From positions 1 to 64,000 of the forward strand of contig NZ_BAABFP010000005.1 of assembly GCF_039541115.1 (NCBI RefSeq): 64,000 bases of DNA, in the 5' to 3' direction. The translations under genes were made by a program, and so were the position numbers. Shown here one piece after another: positions 28,729 to 38,037 of this stretch (its first letter is position 1; each line of letters opens with the position of its first letter). The DNA is from Angustibacter luteus. Its GTDB lineage: Bacteria > Actinomycetota > Actinomycetes > Actinomycetales > Angustibacteraceae. Below the pieces are notes generated by a model that made no database searches, had not been told where the DNA came from, and saw only the letters and a list, made by a program, of their open reading frames with translations.

Positions 28729-28734
28729 GGTCCC

Positions 28735-29658
28735 ATGCCCAGCACGCCTTCGGCGAACCTCGACCAGACCCCGTTCGGTCGCGTCCTGACAGCCATGGTC
28801 ACCCCGTTCACCGACGACGGTGCCCTCGACCTCGCCGCCGCCCAGACCCTCGCCACGCACCTGGTCGACCAGGGCAACGACGGCCTGGTGGTCAGCGGGA
28901 CCACGGGGGAGTCGCCGACCACCACCGACGACGAGAAGGTCCTGCTGGTCCGCGCGGTCGTGGAGGCCGTGGGTGACCGGGCCCAGGTGGTCGCGGGCGT
29001 CGGGACCAACGACACCGCGCACAGCGTCGCGGGCGCCCGCCAGGCCGCAGCGGCCGGCGCGCACGGGCTGCTGGTCGTGACTCCCTACTACAGCAAGCCG
29101 CCGCAGGCCGGGCTGCTCGCCCACTTCACGACCGTGGCCGATGCCACGGACCTTCCGGTCATGCTCTACGACATCCCGGCTCGCAGCGCGACGGCGATCC
29201 ACACCGAGACGCTGGTGCGGGCCGGTGAGCACGAGCGGATCGTCGCCGTGAAGGACGCCAAGGGCGACCTGTACGCGGGCGCCTGGGTGATGGCCCGCAG
29301 CGACCTGGCCTTCTACTCCGGGGACGACGCCGCGAACCTCGCGTGGCTGGCGCACGGGGCCGTGGGCATGGTGAGCGTGGTCTCGCACGTCGCGTCGTCG
29401 CACTACCGGGCGATGGTGGAGGCGGTGCTCGAGGGCGACCTGAACACCGCCCAGCGCATCTACCGCGAGCTCCTGCCCGCGGTGCGCGGCATCATGACCC
29501 GCACCCAGGGCGCCATCATGGCCAAGGCCGCCCTGCAGCTGCAGGGCGTGCTGAGCTCCAGGGCCGTCCGCCTGCCACTGGTGGAGGCGACCTCCGACGA
29601 GGTCTCCCTGCTGAAGACCGACCTGTCCGAGTCAGCCCTGCTGGAGGCACGCGCGTGA
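28735..29658 (+). CDS. dapA: 4-hydroxy-tetrahydrodipicolinate synthase
   Basis: Condenses pyruvate with aspartate semialdehyde, the first committed step to diaminopimelate and lysine; DapB (about 10 kb upstream) takes the next step. 307 aa. Schiff-base Lys173 is in VAVKDAKGD, Tyr145 in LYDIPARS, and SGTTGESPT forms the pyruvate-binding loop. ATG 28735, leaderless. The stop overlaps the rnj GTG (GTGA); the dapA-rnj pair is standard in actinobacteria. Confidence 0.96.
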   Translation: MPSTPSANLDQTPFGRVLTAMVTPFTDDGALDLAAAQTLATHLVDQGNDGLVVSGTTGESPTTTDDEKVLLVRAVVEAVGDRAQVVAGVGTNDTAHSVAGARQAAAAGAHGLLVVTPYYSKPPQAGLLAHFTTVADATDLPVMLYDIPARSATAIHTETLVRAGEHERIVAVKDAKGDLYAGAWVMARSDLAFYSGDDAANLAWLAHGAVGMVSVVSHVASSHYRAMVEAVLEGDLNTAQRIYRELLPAVRGIMTRTQGAIMAKAALQLQGVLSSRAVRLPLVEATSDEVSLLKTDLSESALLEARA

Positions 29659-31340
29659 GCCATCCCCATCCCGAGCTGTCGCCGCCGCCGCCGCTCCCCC
29701 CCGGCGCCCTGCGCGTCGTCCCGCTCGGCGGGCTCGGCGAGGTCGGCCGCAACATGGCCGTGCTGGAGTTCGACGGCAAGCTGCTGATCATCGACTGCGG
29801 GGTGCTGTTCCCCGAGGACCACCAGCCCGGCGTCGACCTGATCCTGCCGGACTTCGAGTACATCGCCGACCGCCTCGACGACATCGTGGCCGTCGTGCTG
29901 ACGCACGGTCACGAGGACCACATCGGCGCCGTCCCGTACCTGCTCCGGCTGCGCCGGGACATCCCGCTGGTCGGTTCGCAGCTGACGCTGGCGCTGGTCG
30001 AGGCGAAGCTGAAGGAGCACCGGATCGCCCCGCTCACGCTGGGGGTGCGTGAGGGCCAGACCGAGCAGTTCGGACCCTTCGCCTGCGAGTTCGTCGCGGT
30101 CAACCACTCGATCCCCGACGCGCTCGCCGTCGCGGTGACCACGGGCGCCGGCACGGTCCTGCACACCGGCGACTTCAAGATGGACCAGCTGCCGCTGGAC
30201 GGCCGGATCACCGACCTGCGCGCGTTCGCGCGGTTGGGCGAGGCCGGAGTGGACCTGTTCATGGTCGACTCGACGAACGCCGAGGTGCCGGGCTTCACCG
30301 TCTCCGAGCGCGAGATCGCGCCCGTGCTGGACCGCGTCTTCGCCGGGGCCGAGCGCCGCCTGATCGTGGCCTCCTTCGCCTCGCACGTGCACCGCGTGCA
30401 GCAGGTGCTCAACGCCGCGCACGCGCACGGCCGCCGGGTCGCGCTGGTCGGCCGCTCGATGGTGCGCAACATGGGCGTGGCCAAGGAGCTGGGCTACCTC
30501 AACGTGCCCGACGGCGTGCTGATCGACGTCAAGGCGGTCGACGACCTGCCGGACGACCAGGTGGTGCTGATGTGCACCGGGTCGCAGGGCGAGCCGATGG
30601 CCGCGCTGTCCCGGATGGCCGGCAACGACCACCGGGTGCGGATCAACGAGGGCGACACCGTGGTGCTGGCCTCGTCGCTGATCCCGGGCAACGAGAACGC
30701 GGTCTTCCGGGTGATCAACGGGCTGACCCGGCTCGGCGCGAAGGTCGTGCACCAGGGCAACGCCAAGGTGCACGTGTCCGGCCACGCGAGCGCGGGCGAG
30801 CTGCTCTACTGCTACAACATCCTGCGCCCGCGCAACGTGATGCCCGTCCACGGCGAGACCCGGCACCTGGTCGCCAACCGGGACATCGCCGTCTCCACCG
30901 GCATCCCGTACGACCGGGTCGTGATGGCCGAGGACGGCGTCGTCGTCGACCTGCAGGACGGCGTGGCCCGGGTGGTCGGCGCCGTGCCCTGCGGGTACGT
31001 GTACGTCGACGGTTCCAGCGTCGGTGAGATCACCGACGCCGACCTGAAGGACCGCCGCATCCTCGGCGAGGAGGGCTTCATCTCCATCGTCGTGGTGGTC
31101 GACTCCGGCACCGGCAAGATCGTCGCCGGTCCCGAGATCCACGCCCGCGGCTTCGCCGAGGGCGACGAGGTCTTCGACGGGATCCGGCCGCAGCTGGAGT
31201 CCGCGCTGGCCGAGGCGATCGACCAGGGCACCACCGACAACTACCAGCTCCAGCAGGTGGTGCGCCGGGTCGTGGGGCGCTGGGTCGGCGGCAAGCTGCG
31301 TCGTCGTCCGATGATCATCCCGGTGGTCGTCTCCGCCTGA
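29655..31340 (+). CDS. rnj: Ribonuclease J
   Basis: Metallo-beta-lactamase-fold ribonuclease with endo- and 5'-3' exonuclease action in mRNA decay and rRNA processing. 561 aa. Metal ligands HGHEDH lie in LTHGHEDHIG (His84, His86, Asp88, His89); beta-CASP motifs (ASFASHVHRVQQ, VSGHASAGE) and the C-terminal dimer domain are complete. GTG 29655 overlaps the dapA stop and precedes a short Pro-rich stretch. With PNPase also encoded here, the window supplies two main RNA-decay enzymes. Confidence 0.95.
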   Translation: MSHPHPELSPPPPLPPGALRVVPLGGLGEVGRNMAVLEFDGKLLIIDCGVLFPEDHQPGVDLILPDFEYIADRLDDIVAVVLTHGHEDHIGAVPYLLRLRRDIPLVGSQLTLALVEAKLKEHRIAPLTLGVREGQTEQFGPFACEFVAVNHSIPDALAVAVTTGAGTVLHTGDFKMDQLPLDGRITDLRAFARLGEAGVDLFMVDSTNAEVPGFTVSEREIAPVLDRVFAGAERRLIVASFASHVHRVQQVLNAAHAHGRRVALVGRSMVRNMGVAKELGYLNVPDGVLIDVKAVDDLPDDQVVLMCTGSQGEPMAALSRMAGNDHRVRINEGDTVVLASSLIPGNENAVFRVINGLTRLGAKVVHQGNAKVHVSGHASAGELLYCYNILRPRNVMPVHGETRHLVANRDIAVSTGIPYDRVVMAEDGVVVDLQDGVARVVGAVPCGYVYVDGSSVGEITDADLKDRRILGEEGFISIVVVVDSGTGKIVAGPEIHARGFAEGDEVFDGIRPQLESALAEAIDQGTTDNYQLQQVVRRVVGRWVGGKLRRRPMIIPVVVSA

Positions 31341-31416
31341 GCCGTCCTGGTCAAGGTCGCGCCGCTTCGTGCCGACACTTCAGCGCACCAGGTCCGAGGG
31401 CGACGAGGAGGTCACC

Positions 31417-33231
31417 ATGCCGGCGTGGAGCGCCCTGGGCGCCCGATCTCGTCGGCGTGCCCGCCAGACGGGGCTGGCAGCGGTGGTCGACCGCAGCTTC
31501 CGGCTGGTCATCGCCGGCTCGCTGGTGATCGTCGTGGTGCTCGGCCTGCTGCTGCTCTGGCTGACCACGACGTCGCGTGACGAGGTGGACCGCTACGAGC
31601 GCGCCCTGTCCGCGACCCAGGCCGGGCACACCGCGATGCTGGACCAGGAGAGCAGCCTGCGCGGGTTCGTCTCCACGAACGACCTGGCGTTCGTGCGCTC
31701 GTACGCCAAGGCGCGCGGTGACATGGAGCTGGCGAACCAGCGACTGCTCAGCACGGACGGGCGGGGTCAGGTCACCAAGGCCCTGGTCGACCTGCGGCTC
31801 GCGCAGCAGCGCTGGGTCAGCGAGTGGGCGGTCGAGGCCGCCGGTGGCCTGGCGCCCGGCGCGGTCGGCAGCGACGAGCGGACGGCCTTCCTGCTGCACG
31901 ACAAGGTCCTGTTCGACCAGTACGGCGACGCGCGGGCCGATGCGGACGAGCTCATCACCGCCCAGCTCGCTACCGCGCGTCACCACCAGGTCGTGGCGCT
32001 GGGACTGGTCGCCGGAGCCAGCATGGCGATCGGCCTGGGCATGTTCGTGGTCGCCCTGAGCCGGCGCCGGCGGCTGCGCCGCGACGTCCTCGCACCGGTC
32101 CGGGGCGTGCTGGACGGGTTGGACGCGGTCGCGGACGGACGCTACGACGAGCCGGTACAGGTCCAGGGCGCCCGCGAGCTGATCGACGTCGTCGACGGCC
32201 TCAACCGGATGACCGACCGGCTGGCCCGGGCCCGCGACGCCGCCGCCGCTCGCGAGCAGCACATCTCCGACCAGTCGGAGCAGCTGCGCAGCATCCTGAC
32301 GATGGTGCGCGAGATCGGCGGCAGCCTGAACCTGGACTACGTGGTCGCGTCCGTGGTCGGTGGCGTGGGCCGGATCGTCGGCGCCGACCGGGTCGCGGTC
32401 TGGCTCACCAGCCCGGACGGCGGTGCGCTGGTCGAGGCGCTCGGTGCGCGTCCCGCCGGCAGCCCGACGCGCCCCCCGGTCGAGCTGGGCGGTGGCGTGA
32501 TCGGCCGGGCGGCGAAGTACAGCCGGCTGGTGACCGACACCGGCGAGGGCGGCAGCCAGCGCCTCGCCGTCCCGCTCGTCGTGGGGTCCCGCGTGGTCGG
32601 GGTGCTCGACCTCGAGCTCGACGACCTCACGCCGCTGACCGACGGCGCGATCGAGGTCCTGGAGACGCTGGCCGTGCACTCGGCGACGGCGCTGGAGGCG
32701 GCCCGCCTGCACGAGGACGCCTCGCACGCGAGCGAGCACGACGCCCTGACCCAGCTGGCGAACCGCCGACGTCTGGACGCCGACCTGGCGCTCGAGTGCG
32801 AGCGCAGCGCGCGCTACGCCCGGCCGCTGGCGTTCGTGATGCTCGACCTCGACCACTTCAAACGGGTCAACGACGAGCACGGTCACGCCCGGGGCGACCA
32901 GGTGCTGCAGGCCGTCGCGGACGTGCTGACCGCAGCCCTGCGGGCGTCCGACACGGCGTACCGCTACGGCGGTGAGGAGCTCGCGATCATCCTGCGCGAG
33001 AGCGACCTGAGCGCGGCGATCGAGGTCGCGGAGCGGCTGCGCGAGCGGATCGAGACCGTGTTCTCGGCCCCGGGCGAGGTCGCCGTGACCGCCTCGTTCG
33101 GGGTGGCCGAGCTCGGGCCCCGGACCGCCATGCCGTCGGCGATCGTCGCGGCGGCCGACGAGGCCCTGTACGAGGCCAAGCGCGGTGGCCGCAACCAGGT
33201 GCGCGCCGGCGGTCAGCACTCCGCGGCCTGA
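31417..33231 (+). CDS. Membrane diguanylate cyclase (HAMP-GAF-GGDEF)
   Basis: 604 aa. Two membrane helices (about 34-55 and 190-212) flank an extracytoplasmic helical sensor domain. A HAMP-like linker, a coiled coil, a GAF domain (about 300-430) and a GGDEF domain (about 445-600) follow. The active-site loop is GGEEL (518-522), and an intact inhibitory site RASD lies five residues before it (509-512), so it should make c-di-GMP under product inhibition. No EAL domain. ATG 31417 with GAGGAG 6 nt upstream was preferred to GTG 31369. c-di-GMP could link to Tad pilus control, but that is speculation. Confidence 0.9.
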   Translation: MPAWSALGARSRRRARQTGLAAVVDRSFRLVIAGSLVIVVVLGLLLLWLTTTSRDEVDRYERALSATQAGHTAMLDQESSLRGFVSTNDLAFVRSYAKARGDMELANQRLLSTDGRGQVTKALVDLRLAQQRWVSEWAVEAAGGLAPGAVGSDERTAFLLHDKVLFDQYGDARADADELITAQLATARHHQVVALGLVAGASMAIGLGMFVVALSRRRRLRRDVLAPVRGVLDGLDAVADGRYDEPVQVQGARELIDVVDGLNRMTDRLARARDAAAAREQHISDQSEQLRSILTMVREIGGSLNLDYVVASVVGGVGRIVGADRVAVWLTSPDGGALVEALGARPAGSPTRPPVELGGGVIGRAAKYSRLVTDTGEGGSQRLAVPLVVGSRVVGVLDLELDDLTPLTDGAIEVLETLAVHSATALEAARLHEDASHASEHDALTQLANRRRLDADLALECERSARYARPLAFVMLDLDHFKRVNDEHGHARGDQVLQAVADVLTAALRASDTAYRYGGEELAIILRESDLSAAIEVAERLRERIETVFSAPGEVAVTASFGVAELGPRTAMPSAIVAAADEALYEAKRGGRNQVRAGGQHSAA

Positions 33232-33242
33232 GGGCGACCCGA

Positions 33243-33293
33243 GCCCGAGTCACCTGGTGTGCGTGTGGCGGACGTGAAAACTGTGACTCGGGC
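33243..33293. promoter_or_regulatory. 11-bp inverted repeat before ftsK
   Basis: GCCCGAGTCAC (33243-33253) and its exact complement (33283-33293) are separated by 29 nt. The right arm ends 2 nt before the ftsK -10. It may be a two-site operator, or a terminator for the GGDEF gene. Confidence 0.55.
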
Positions 33294-33295
33294 GG

Positions 33296-33301
33296 TACCG
33301 T
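33296..33301 (+). promoter_or_regulatory. -10 hexamer of ftsK, leaderless start
   Basis: TACCGT ends 7 nt before ATG 33309. Confidence 0.5.
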
Positions 33302-33308
33302 GCTCATC

Positions 33309-35993
33309 ATGGCGACCCGTACGTCTTCCCCCGTACGTCGGTCGGGCAGCACCCGCACGAGCAGCAAGACCGGCAGCACGCGGACCACGTCCCGCAGCTC
33401 CGGCGGCTCGCGGGGGAGCACGCGCCCGGCCGGCCGCAAGCCTGCCCCCAAGTCCGGACTGCCGCTGCCGCTGCGCGCGCTGCGCGGGCTGTGGATGGGC
33501 ACCGCCCACCTTGCCGGCGGGACCGCCCGCCGGATCGGGCACAGCGCGCGCGACCTGGACCCCGCGCACCGTCGTGACGGCATCGGCTTCGCGCTCATCG
33601 CGGTGGCCATCGTCGTCGCGGCCCGCGAGTGGTGGGGCCTGGACGGCCCGGTGGGCGACGGGGTGCACGCGATCGTCGCCGGCACCTTCGGGCGGGTCGC
33701 GCTGGTGCTCCCGCTGGTGCTGCTCGCGCTCGGCGTCCGGATGCTGCGCCACCCGGAGGCGACGGGTGCCAACAGCCGGGTGTCCATCGGCCTGACCACG
33801 CTGGCGGTCGCGGCCTGCGGGCTGGTGCACATCTCCCGCGGTATGCCGGACATCAGCGACGGCTGGGACCAGGTGCGCGACGCCGGTGGGGTCATCGGCT
33901 TCCTCGCCTCCAGTCCGCTGGACCAGGCGATCACCGTCTGGGGCGCCGGGCTGCTCCTCGGCCTGGTCGGCTTCTTCGGCCTGCTCGTGATCACCGCGAC
34001 CCCGGTGCACGCCATCCCGAGCCGGCTGCGCCACCTGGTCGACGTGCTGACCGGGCACGCCGGCGACGCCGACGCCGCCGCACCGGTCACCGACGAGGAC
34101 GCGCCGACCCCGCGCGGACGCCGGGCCCGGCGCAGCGCGGCTGACCTGGCCGACGGCGAGCGGGACGGCGACGAGGCCTTCGAGAAGGCGGCCGTGGTGG
34201 ATGCGGAGGGCCGGCGCCTGCGGCCGGGCCAGAAGCGCCCGGCCGGGTCAGGCTTCCCGGGTGCCCTGGCCGAGACCGCTGCCGCCGGGTCGGCCGCCGT
34301 GCCGGCCACACCCTCGCCGGCCGAAGAGGACCTGGTCGCCCCGCCGACCAACCCGCTGCCGACCCGGGTCGAGCAGCTCGCGCTGGCCGGGGACGTCACG
34401 TACACGTTGCCGGGCAACGAGATCCTGGCGCCGGGCAGCCCGCACAAGGCCCGCAGCGCAGCCAACGACCGCGTGGTGGAGGCGTTGTCCGGGGTGCTCG
34501 AGCAGTTCGACATCGACGCCCAGGTCACCGGCTTCACCCGGGGTCCCACCGTCACCCGCTACGAGGTCGAGCTCGGCAAGGGCACCAAGGTCGAGCGGGT
34601 CACCGCGCTGAGCAAGAACATCGCCTACGCGGTGGCCAGCGCCGACGTCCGGATCCTGTCCCCGATCCCGGGCAAGAGCGCCATCGGCATCGAGATCCCG
34701 AACACCGACCGCGAGAAGGTCAGCCTGGGTGACGTCCTGCGCAGCAGCACCGCCCGGGACAACCACCACCCGATGGTCATGGGTGTCGGCAAGGACGTCG
34801 AGGGCGGCTACGTCATCGCCAACCTGGCCAAGATGCCGCACCTGCTGGTGGCGGGTGCGACCGGCGCGGGCAAGTCGTCCTTCGTGAACTCGATGATCAC
34901 CTCGATCCTGATGCGCTCGACGCCGGACGAGGTGCGGATGGTCCTGGTCGACCCCAAGCGGGTTGAGCTCACCGGGTACGAGGGCATCCCGCACCTGATC
35001 ACCCCGATCATCACGAACCCGAAGAAGGCGGCCGAGGCGCTGCAGTGGGTCGTGCGCGAGATGGACACCCGGTACGACGACCTGGCGGCGTTCGGGTTCA
35101 AGCACATCGACGACTTCAACCGGGCGGCGCGGGCCGGCAAGGTCGTCCCGCCGCCGGGCAGTGAGCGGGTCGTCAAGCCCTACCCCTACCTGCTGGTCAT
35201 CGTCGACGAGCTGGCCGACCTGATGATGGTCGCGCCGCGTGACGTCGAGGACTGCATCGTCCGGATCACCCAGCTGGCCCGGGCCGCCGGCATCCACCTG
35301 GTGCTCGCCACCCAGCGCCCGAGCGTGGACGTCGTCACCGGCCTGATCAAGGCCAACGTGCCGAGCCGGATGGCGTTCGCCACCTCCAGCCTGGCGGACA
35401 GCCGGGTCGTGCTCGACCAACCCGGCGCCGAGAAGCTCATCGGGCAGGGCGACGCGTTGTTCCTGCCGATGGGGGCGAGCAAGCCGATGCGCGTGCAGGG
35501 CGCCTGGGTGACCGAGAGCGAGGTCGCCAAGGTCGTCGAGCACGTCAAGAAGCAGCTCAGCCCTCGCTACCGGGACGACGTCGTGGTCACCCAGGCCAAG
35601 AAGCAGGTGGACGAGGACATCGGCGACGACCTCGACCTGCTGCTGCAGGCCACCGAGCTCGTGGTGACCACGCAGTTCGGCTCGACGTCCATGCTGCAGC
35701 GCAAGCTGCGGGTGGGCTTCGCCAAGGCGGGGCGGCTGATGGACCTGCTCGAGTCGCGCGGCGTGGTCGGCCCGAGCGAGGGCAGCAAGGCTCGCGACGT
35801 GCTGGTGAAGGCCGACGACCTGCCCGCCACGCTGGCGCTGCTGCGGGGCGAGGAGCCGCTGCTGGACGACGTCTACGACGCCGCGGCCGACGCGGTCGGG
35901 CCGGACCCCCTCGGCGGCACCTCGCGGGACTACTCGGACGACGGCTCGGACGACGCCTCCGAGGACGCCTGGGACCTGACCGACCGGCGCTGA
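33309..35993 (+). CDS. ftsK: DNA translocase FtsK/SpoIIIE
   Basis: Septum-located dsDNA pump that clears chromosome ends during division. 894 aa. A basic Ser/Thr/Arg-rich N-terminus and about four membrane helices (roughly 80-240) are followed by a disordered linker. The motor has Walker A GATGAGKS (516-523) and Walker B LLVIVDELADLMM. The C-terminal gamma winged helix includes LRVGFAKAGRLMDLLESRGV, which reads orienting sequences. ATG 33309 is favoured by the -10 hexamer 7 nt upstream; GTG 33300 is a possible alternative. Homologue at this locus in actinobacteria is followed by a rodZ-like gene, as here. Confidence 0.94.
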   Translation: MATRTSSPVRRSGSTRTSSKTGSTRTTSRSSGGSRGSTRPAGRKPAPKSGLPLPLRALRGLWMGTAHLAGGTARRIGHSARDLDPAHRRDGIGFALIAVAIVVAAREWWGLDGPVGDGVHAIVAGTFGRVALVLPLVLLALGVRMLRHPEATGANSRVSIGLTTLAVAACGLVHISRGMPDISDGWDQVRDAGGVIGFLASSPLDQAITVWGAGLLLGLVGFFGLLVITATPVHAIPSRLRHLVDVLTGHAGDADAAAPVTDEDAPTPRGRRARRSAADLADGERDGDEAFEKAAVVDAEGRRLRPGQKRPAGSGFPGALAETAAAGSAAVPATPSPAEEDLVAPPTNPLPTRVEQLALAGDVTYTLPGNEILAPGSPHKARSAANDRVVEALSGVLEQFDIDAQVTGFTRGPTVTRYEVELGKGTKVERVTALSKNIAYAVASADVRILSPIPGKSAIGIEIPNTDREKVSLGDVLRSSTARDNHHPMVMGVGKDVEGGYVIANLAKMPHLLVAGATGAGKSSFVNSMITSILMRSTPDEVRMVLVDPKRVELTGYEGIPHLITPIITNPKKAAEALQWVVREMDTRYDDLAAFGFKHIDDFNRAARAGKVVPPPGSERVVKPYPYLLVIVDELADLMMVAPRDVEDCIVRITQLARAAGIHLVLATQRPSVDVVTGLIKANVPSRMAFATSSLADSRVVLDQPGAEKLIGQGDALFLPMGASKPMRVQGAWVTESEVAKVVEHVKKQLSPRYRDDVVVTQAKKQVDEDIGDDLDLLLQATELVVTTQFGSTSMLQRKLRVGFAKAGRLMDLLESRGVVGPSEGSKARDVLVKADDLPATLALLRGEEPLLDDVYDAAADAVGPDPLGGTSRDYSDDGSDDASEDAWDLTDRR

Positions 35994-36055
35994 CCTGCTG
36001 GTTCGGGTGGCCGGACTGGGGGACGCCTATGTCACTCGGCGGTCCGATTCGCCCG

Positions 36056-36061
36056 TAGGAT
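36056..36061 (+). promoter_or_regulatory. -10 hexamer of the rodZ-like gene
   Basis: TAGGAT, giving a predicted start near 36068 and a leader of about 27 nt carrying GGGAGGA 9 nt before the ATG. Confidence 0.4.
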
Positions 36062-36094
36062 GGTGGGGTTGATCAGCAGCGGGAGGACCCCGGC

Positions 36095-37054
36095 ATGAGC
36101 GGGCAGGAGCACGGCGAGAACGCCGCGCCGCTCGGTCATGCCCTGCGTGAGGCGCGCGAGGCCAGGGGCCTGTCGGACGTCCAGATCGGCGAGGCGATCA
36201 ACCTGCGGGCGACTGTGGTGCGAGCCATCGAGAGCGACGACTTCACCCTCTGCGGGGGTGACGTGTACGCCCGCGGGCACGTCCGCGCCTACGCCAAGCA
36301 GGTCGGCCTGGACGCCGCACCGCTGCTCGACGCGTACGCCCAGCGCAAGGGAGTCCAGGCTCCGCCGCCCGTCCGGACCACCGGTCCGGTGGACCGGCCG
36401 CTGACCGGTCCGATCCCGACCAACCGGCCCGGCCGCTCCGGTCAGCCGACGGTGGTGCCGGACGGTGCGGTCCCACCCACGGGCCCGATCGCGGCCCGGC
36501 CGACCCTGCGGCGCGCCCCGGGCTGGAGCTCGAAGGAGCGCCCGCTCGAGCGTTCCGGGCCGAACCGGGCGCTCATCGTGGGCGCTGCCCTCGCCGTGCT
36601 GCTGGTCTTCCTGCTCGTCCAGGTCATCGGCGACCTCCGCTCACCGGGCCGCGGGACCACCCAGGTCGCGTCGCCCAGCGTGTCCGTGCCGGCCGGGCAG
36701 GCCGGGGAGCCGACCCCGAGCCCGACGCCCAGCGCCACCTCGACGTCCACGGGCGAGCCGACGTCCACGTCGTCGCCCACGTCGACGAAGCCGTCGAACG
36801 CGGCGGGCGTCGCGGTCGCGATGAACGTCACCGGTGACTCCTGGGTCTCGGTGCGGGACGCGTCGGGCAAGTCGGTGTTCTCGGGCCTGTTGGTCAAGGG
36901 CGACAAGCGCAAGTTCAGCGACGGCAAGGGGTTGCGGCTCACCCTGGGCAACGCCGGTGGCGTCCGGCTGACCGTGAACGGCAAGCCGCTCGGTGCGGCC
37001 GGCGCGGAGGGTCAGGTCGTCCGGCTCAAGTTCGGACCTGACGACCCTGCGTGA
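36095..37054 (+). CDS. RodZ-like membrane protein (HTH-TM-DUF4115)
   Basis: 319 aa. The N-terminal Xre-type helix-turn-helix (LGHALREAREARGLSDVQIG, then ESDDFTLCGGDVYARGHVRAYAK split over residues 50-72) is followed by a Pro-rich linker and one membrane helix (about 165-187). A Ser/Thr-rich external spacer and a small beta-rich DUF4115 domain (about 245-315) complete the RodZ layout. RodZ links MreB to the wall machinery in rods; the role in this organism is unknown. ATG 36095 has a good ribosome-binding site. In relatives rimO follows directly; here the Tad locus is in between. Confidence 0.87.
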   Translation: MSGQEHGENAAPLGHALREAREARGLSDVQIGEAINLRATVVRAIESDDFTLCGGDVYARGHVRAYAKQVGLDAAPLLDAYAQRKGVQAPPPVRTTGPVDRPLTGPIPTNRPGRSGQPTVVPDGAVPPTGPIAARPTLRRAPGWSSKERPLERSGPNRALIVGAALAVLLVFLLVQVIGDLRSPGRGTTQVASPSVSVPAGQAGEPTPSPTPSATSTSTGEPTSTSSPTSTKPSNAAGVAVAMNVTGDSWVSVRDASGKSVFSGLLVKGDKRKFSDGKGLRLTLGNAGGVRLTVNGKPLGAAGAEGQVVRLKFGPDDPA

Positions 37055-37143
37055 TGTGTGCTGCCGCAACGAGTTTAGTTGCTGAACGTCACTGATCCTT
37101 TGCGGTTCGTGACCGTTGTGGCCCGTATGAGGTCTTGATCCGA

Positions 37144-37166
37144 CATAGCCATCGAATGTGGCTATG
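37144..37166. promoter_or_regulatory. Dyad upstream of the Tad operon
   Basis: CATAGCCA (37144-37151) and TGGCTATG (37159-37166) form a perfect 8-bp inverted repeat with a 7-nt centre, about 75 bp before the first Tad-locus gene. This A+T-richer patch is likely a regulator site or leader hairpin. A second small repeat, GCAAC/GTTGC (37066-37070, 37078-37082), follows the rodZ-like stop. Confidence 0.55.
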
Positions 37167-37239
37167 GTGTGCTCGGGCTCGAGGCGCGGGGGCGTCTTGT
37201 CGTCGGGCCGGGGGATGCCGAGATGCGAGGTACGGATTC

Positions 37240-38037
37240 GTGGTGGTCGTGGCCGCACTGCGCGGCGGGGGAGCCGATGCTCCGGGAGTCGTGCGCTGCG
37301 AGGTCGCTGAGACGGGGTCGATCCTGGCGGCGGTGCCTCCCGGTGACGAGGCCGTCGTGGTCCTCGGCGAGGAGCGCGACGCGGCCCTGGTCCGGGCCCA
37401 GGCCAGCGTGCTGGCGGACCGGGACGACGACCGCGCGGTAGCCGCTCGACCCATCCCGCACTCTCCGCTCGCCGTGCTGGCGCTCGCCGCGCTGGCCGCC
37501 GGCAGCCCGTCGCGCGACGCCGGCCAGGTCATGGCCGAGCTCGACGCCGCGATCTCCGCCACCCTGTCGCTGGCCTGGACCCGGGGCGTCGGCGGCCTCG
37601 CCGAACCGCAGCCGACCCTGCGCCAGCACCTGCGCTCCTGGCTGCCCTGGGGCGCCGGTTTCGTCGTCCAGCACTTCCCCGCCCGGGGCGTCCTGCCGGT
37701 CGGCGGCAGCCCACGCACCCCGTGGCCCGCCGGCTCCGAGGCCATCCGGCACGAGCTGTGGGTCAGCGGCGACGCACCGCAGCGCGCCCTGGACTGGGCG
37801 CACGCCGCCGGTGGCACCCAGACCGCCCGTCGGGTCGCCGCCGCGGTGGACCCCAAGCAGCGCTACGGCGCGCCCGGCGCCGTCGAGATGTGCGCCGTGC
37901 CCACCAACCCCGGCGCGCTCGTCCGCTGGGTCACCGACTCGACCTGCCCCGTCTGCACCCGACTGACTCCCACCGGCACGTGCGCCTTCTGCAAGCGCTC
38001 GTCGTCTCCCATCGCCCTTCTTGGAGGTACCGAGTGA
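37240..38037 (+). CDS. Unknown protein with C-terminal zinc ribbon, first gene of the Tad operon
   Basis: 265 aa; I do not recognise a family. The body is Ala/Val-rich and mixed alpha/beta without membrane segments or signal peptide, so probably cytoplasmic. Near the C-terminus CPVC, seven residues, then CAFC would make a compact zinc ribbon. GTG 37240 is preferred (GCGAGG about 9 nt upstream); other GTGs at 37243 and 37249 and an upstream ATG are possible. Its stop overlaps the CpaB-like gene as GTGA, so it belongs to the pilus operon and may be a regulator or assembly factor. Function is open. Confidence 0.6.
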   Translation: MVVVAALRGGGADAPGVVRCEVAETGSILAAVPPGDEAVVVLGEERDAALVRAQASVLADRDDDRAVAARPIPHSPLAVLALAALAAGSPSRDAGQVMAELDAAISATLSLAWTRGVGGLAEPQPTLRQHLRSWLPWGAGFVVQHFPARGVLPVGGSPRTPWPAGSEAIRHELWVSGDAPQRALDWAHAAGGTQTARRVAAAVDPKQRYGAPGAVEMCAVPTNPGALVRWVTDSTCPVCTRLTPTGTCAFCKRSSSPIALLGGTE

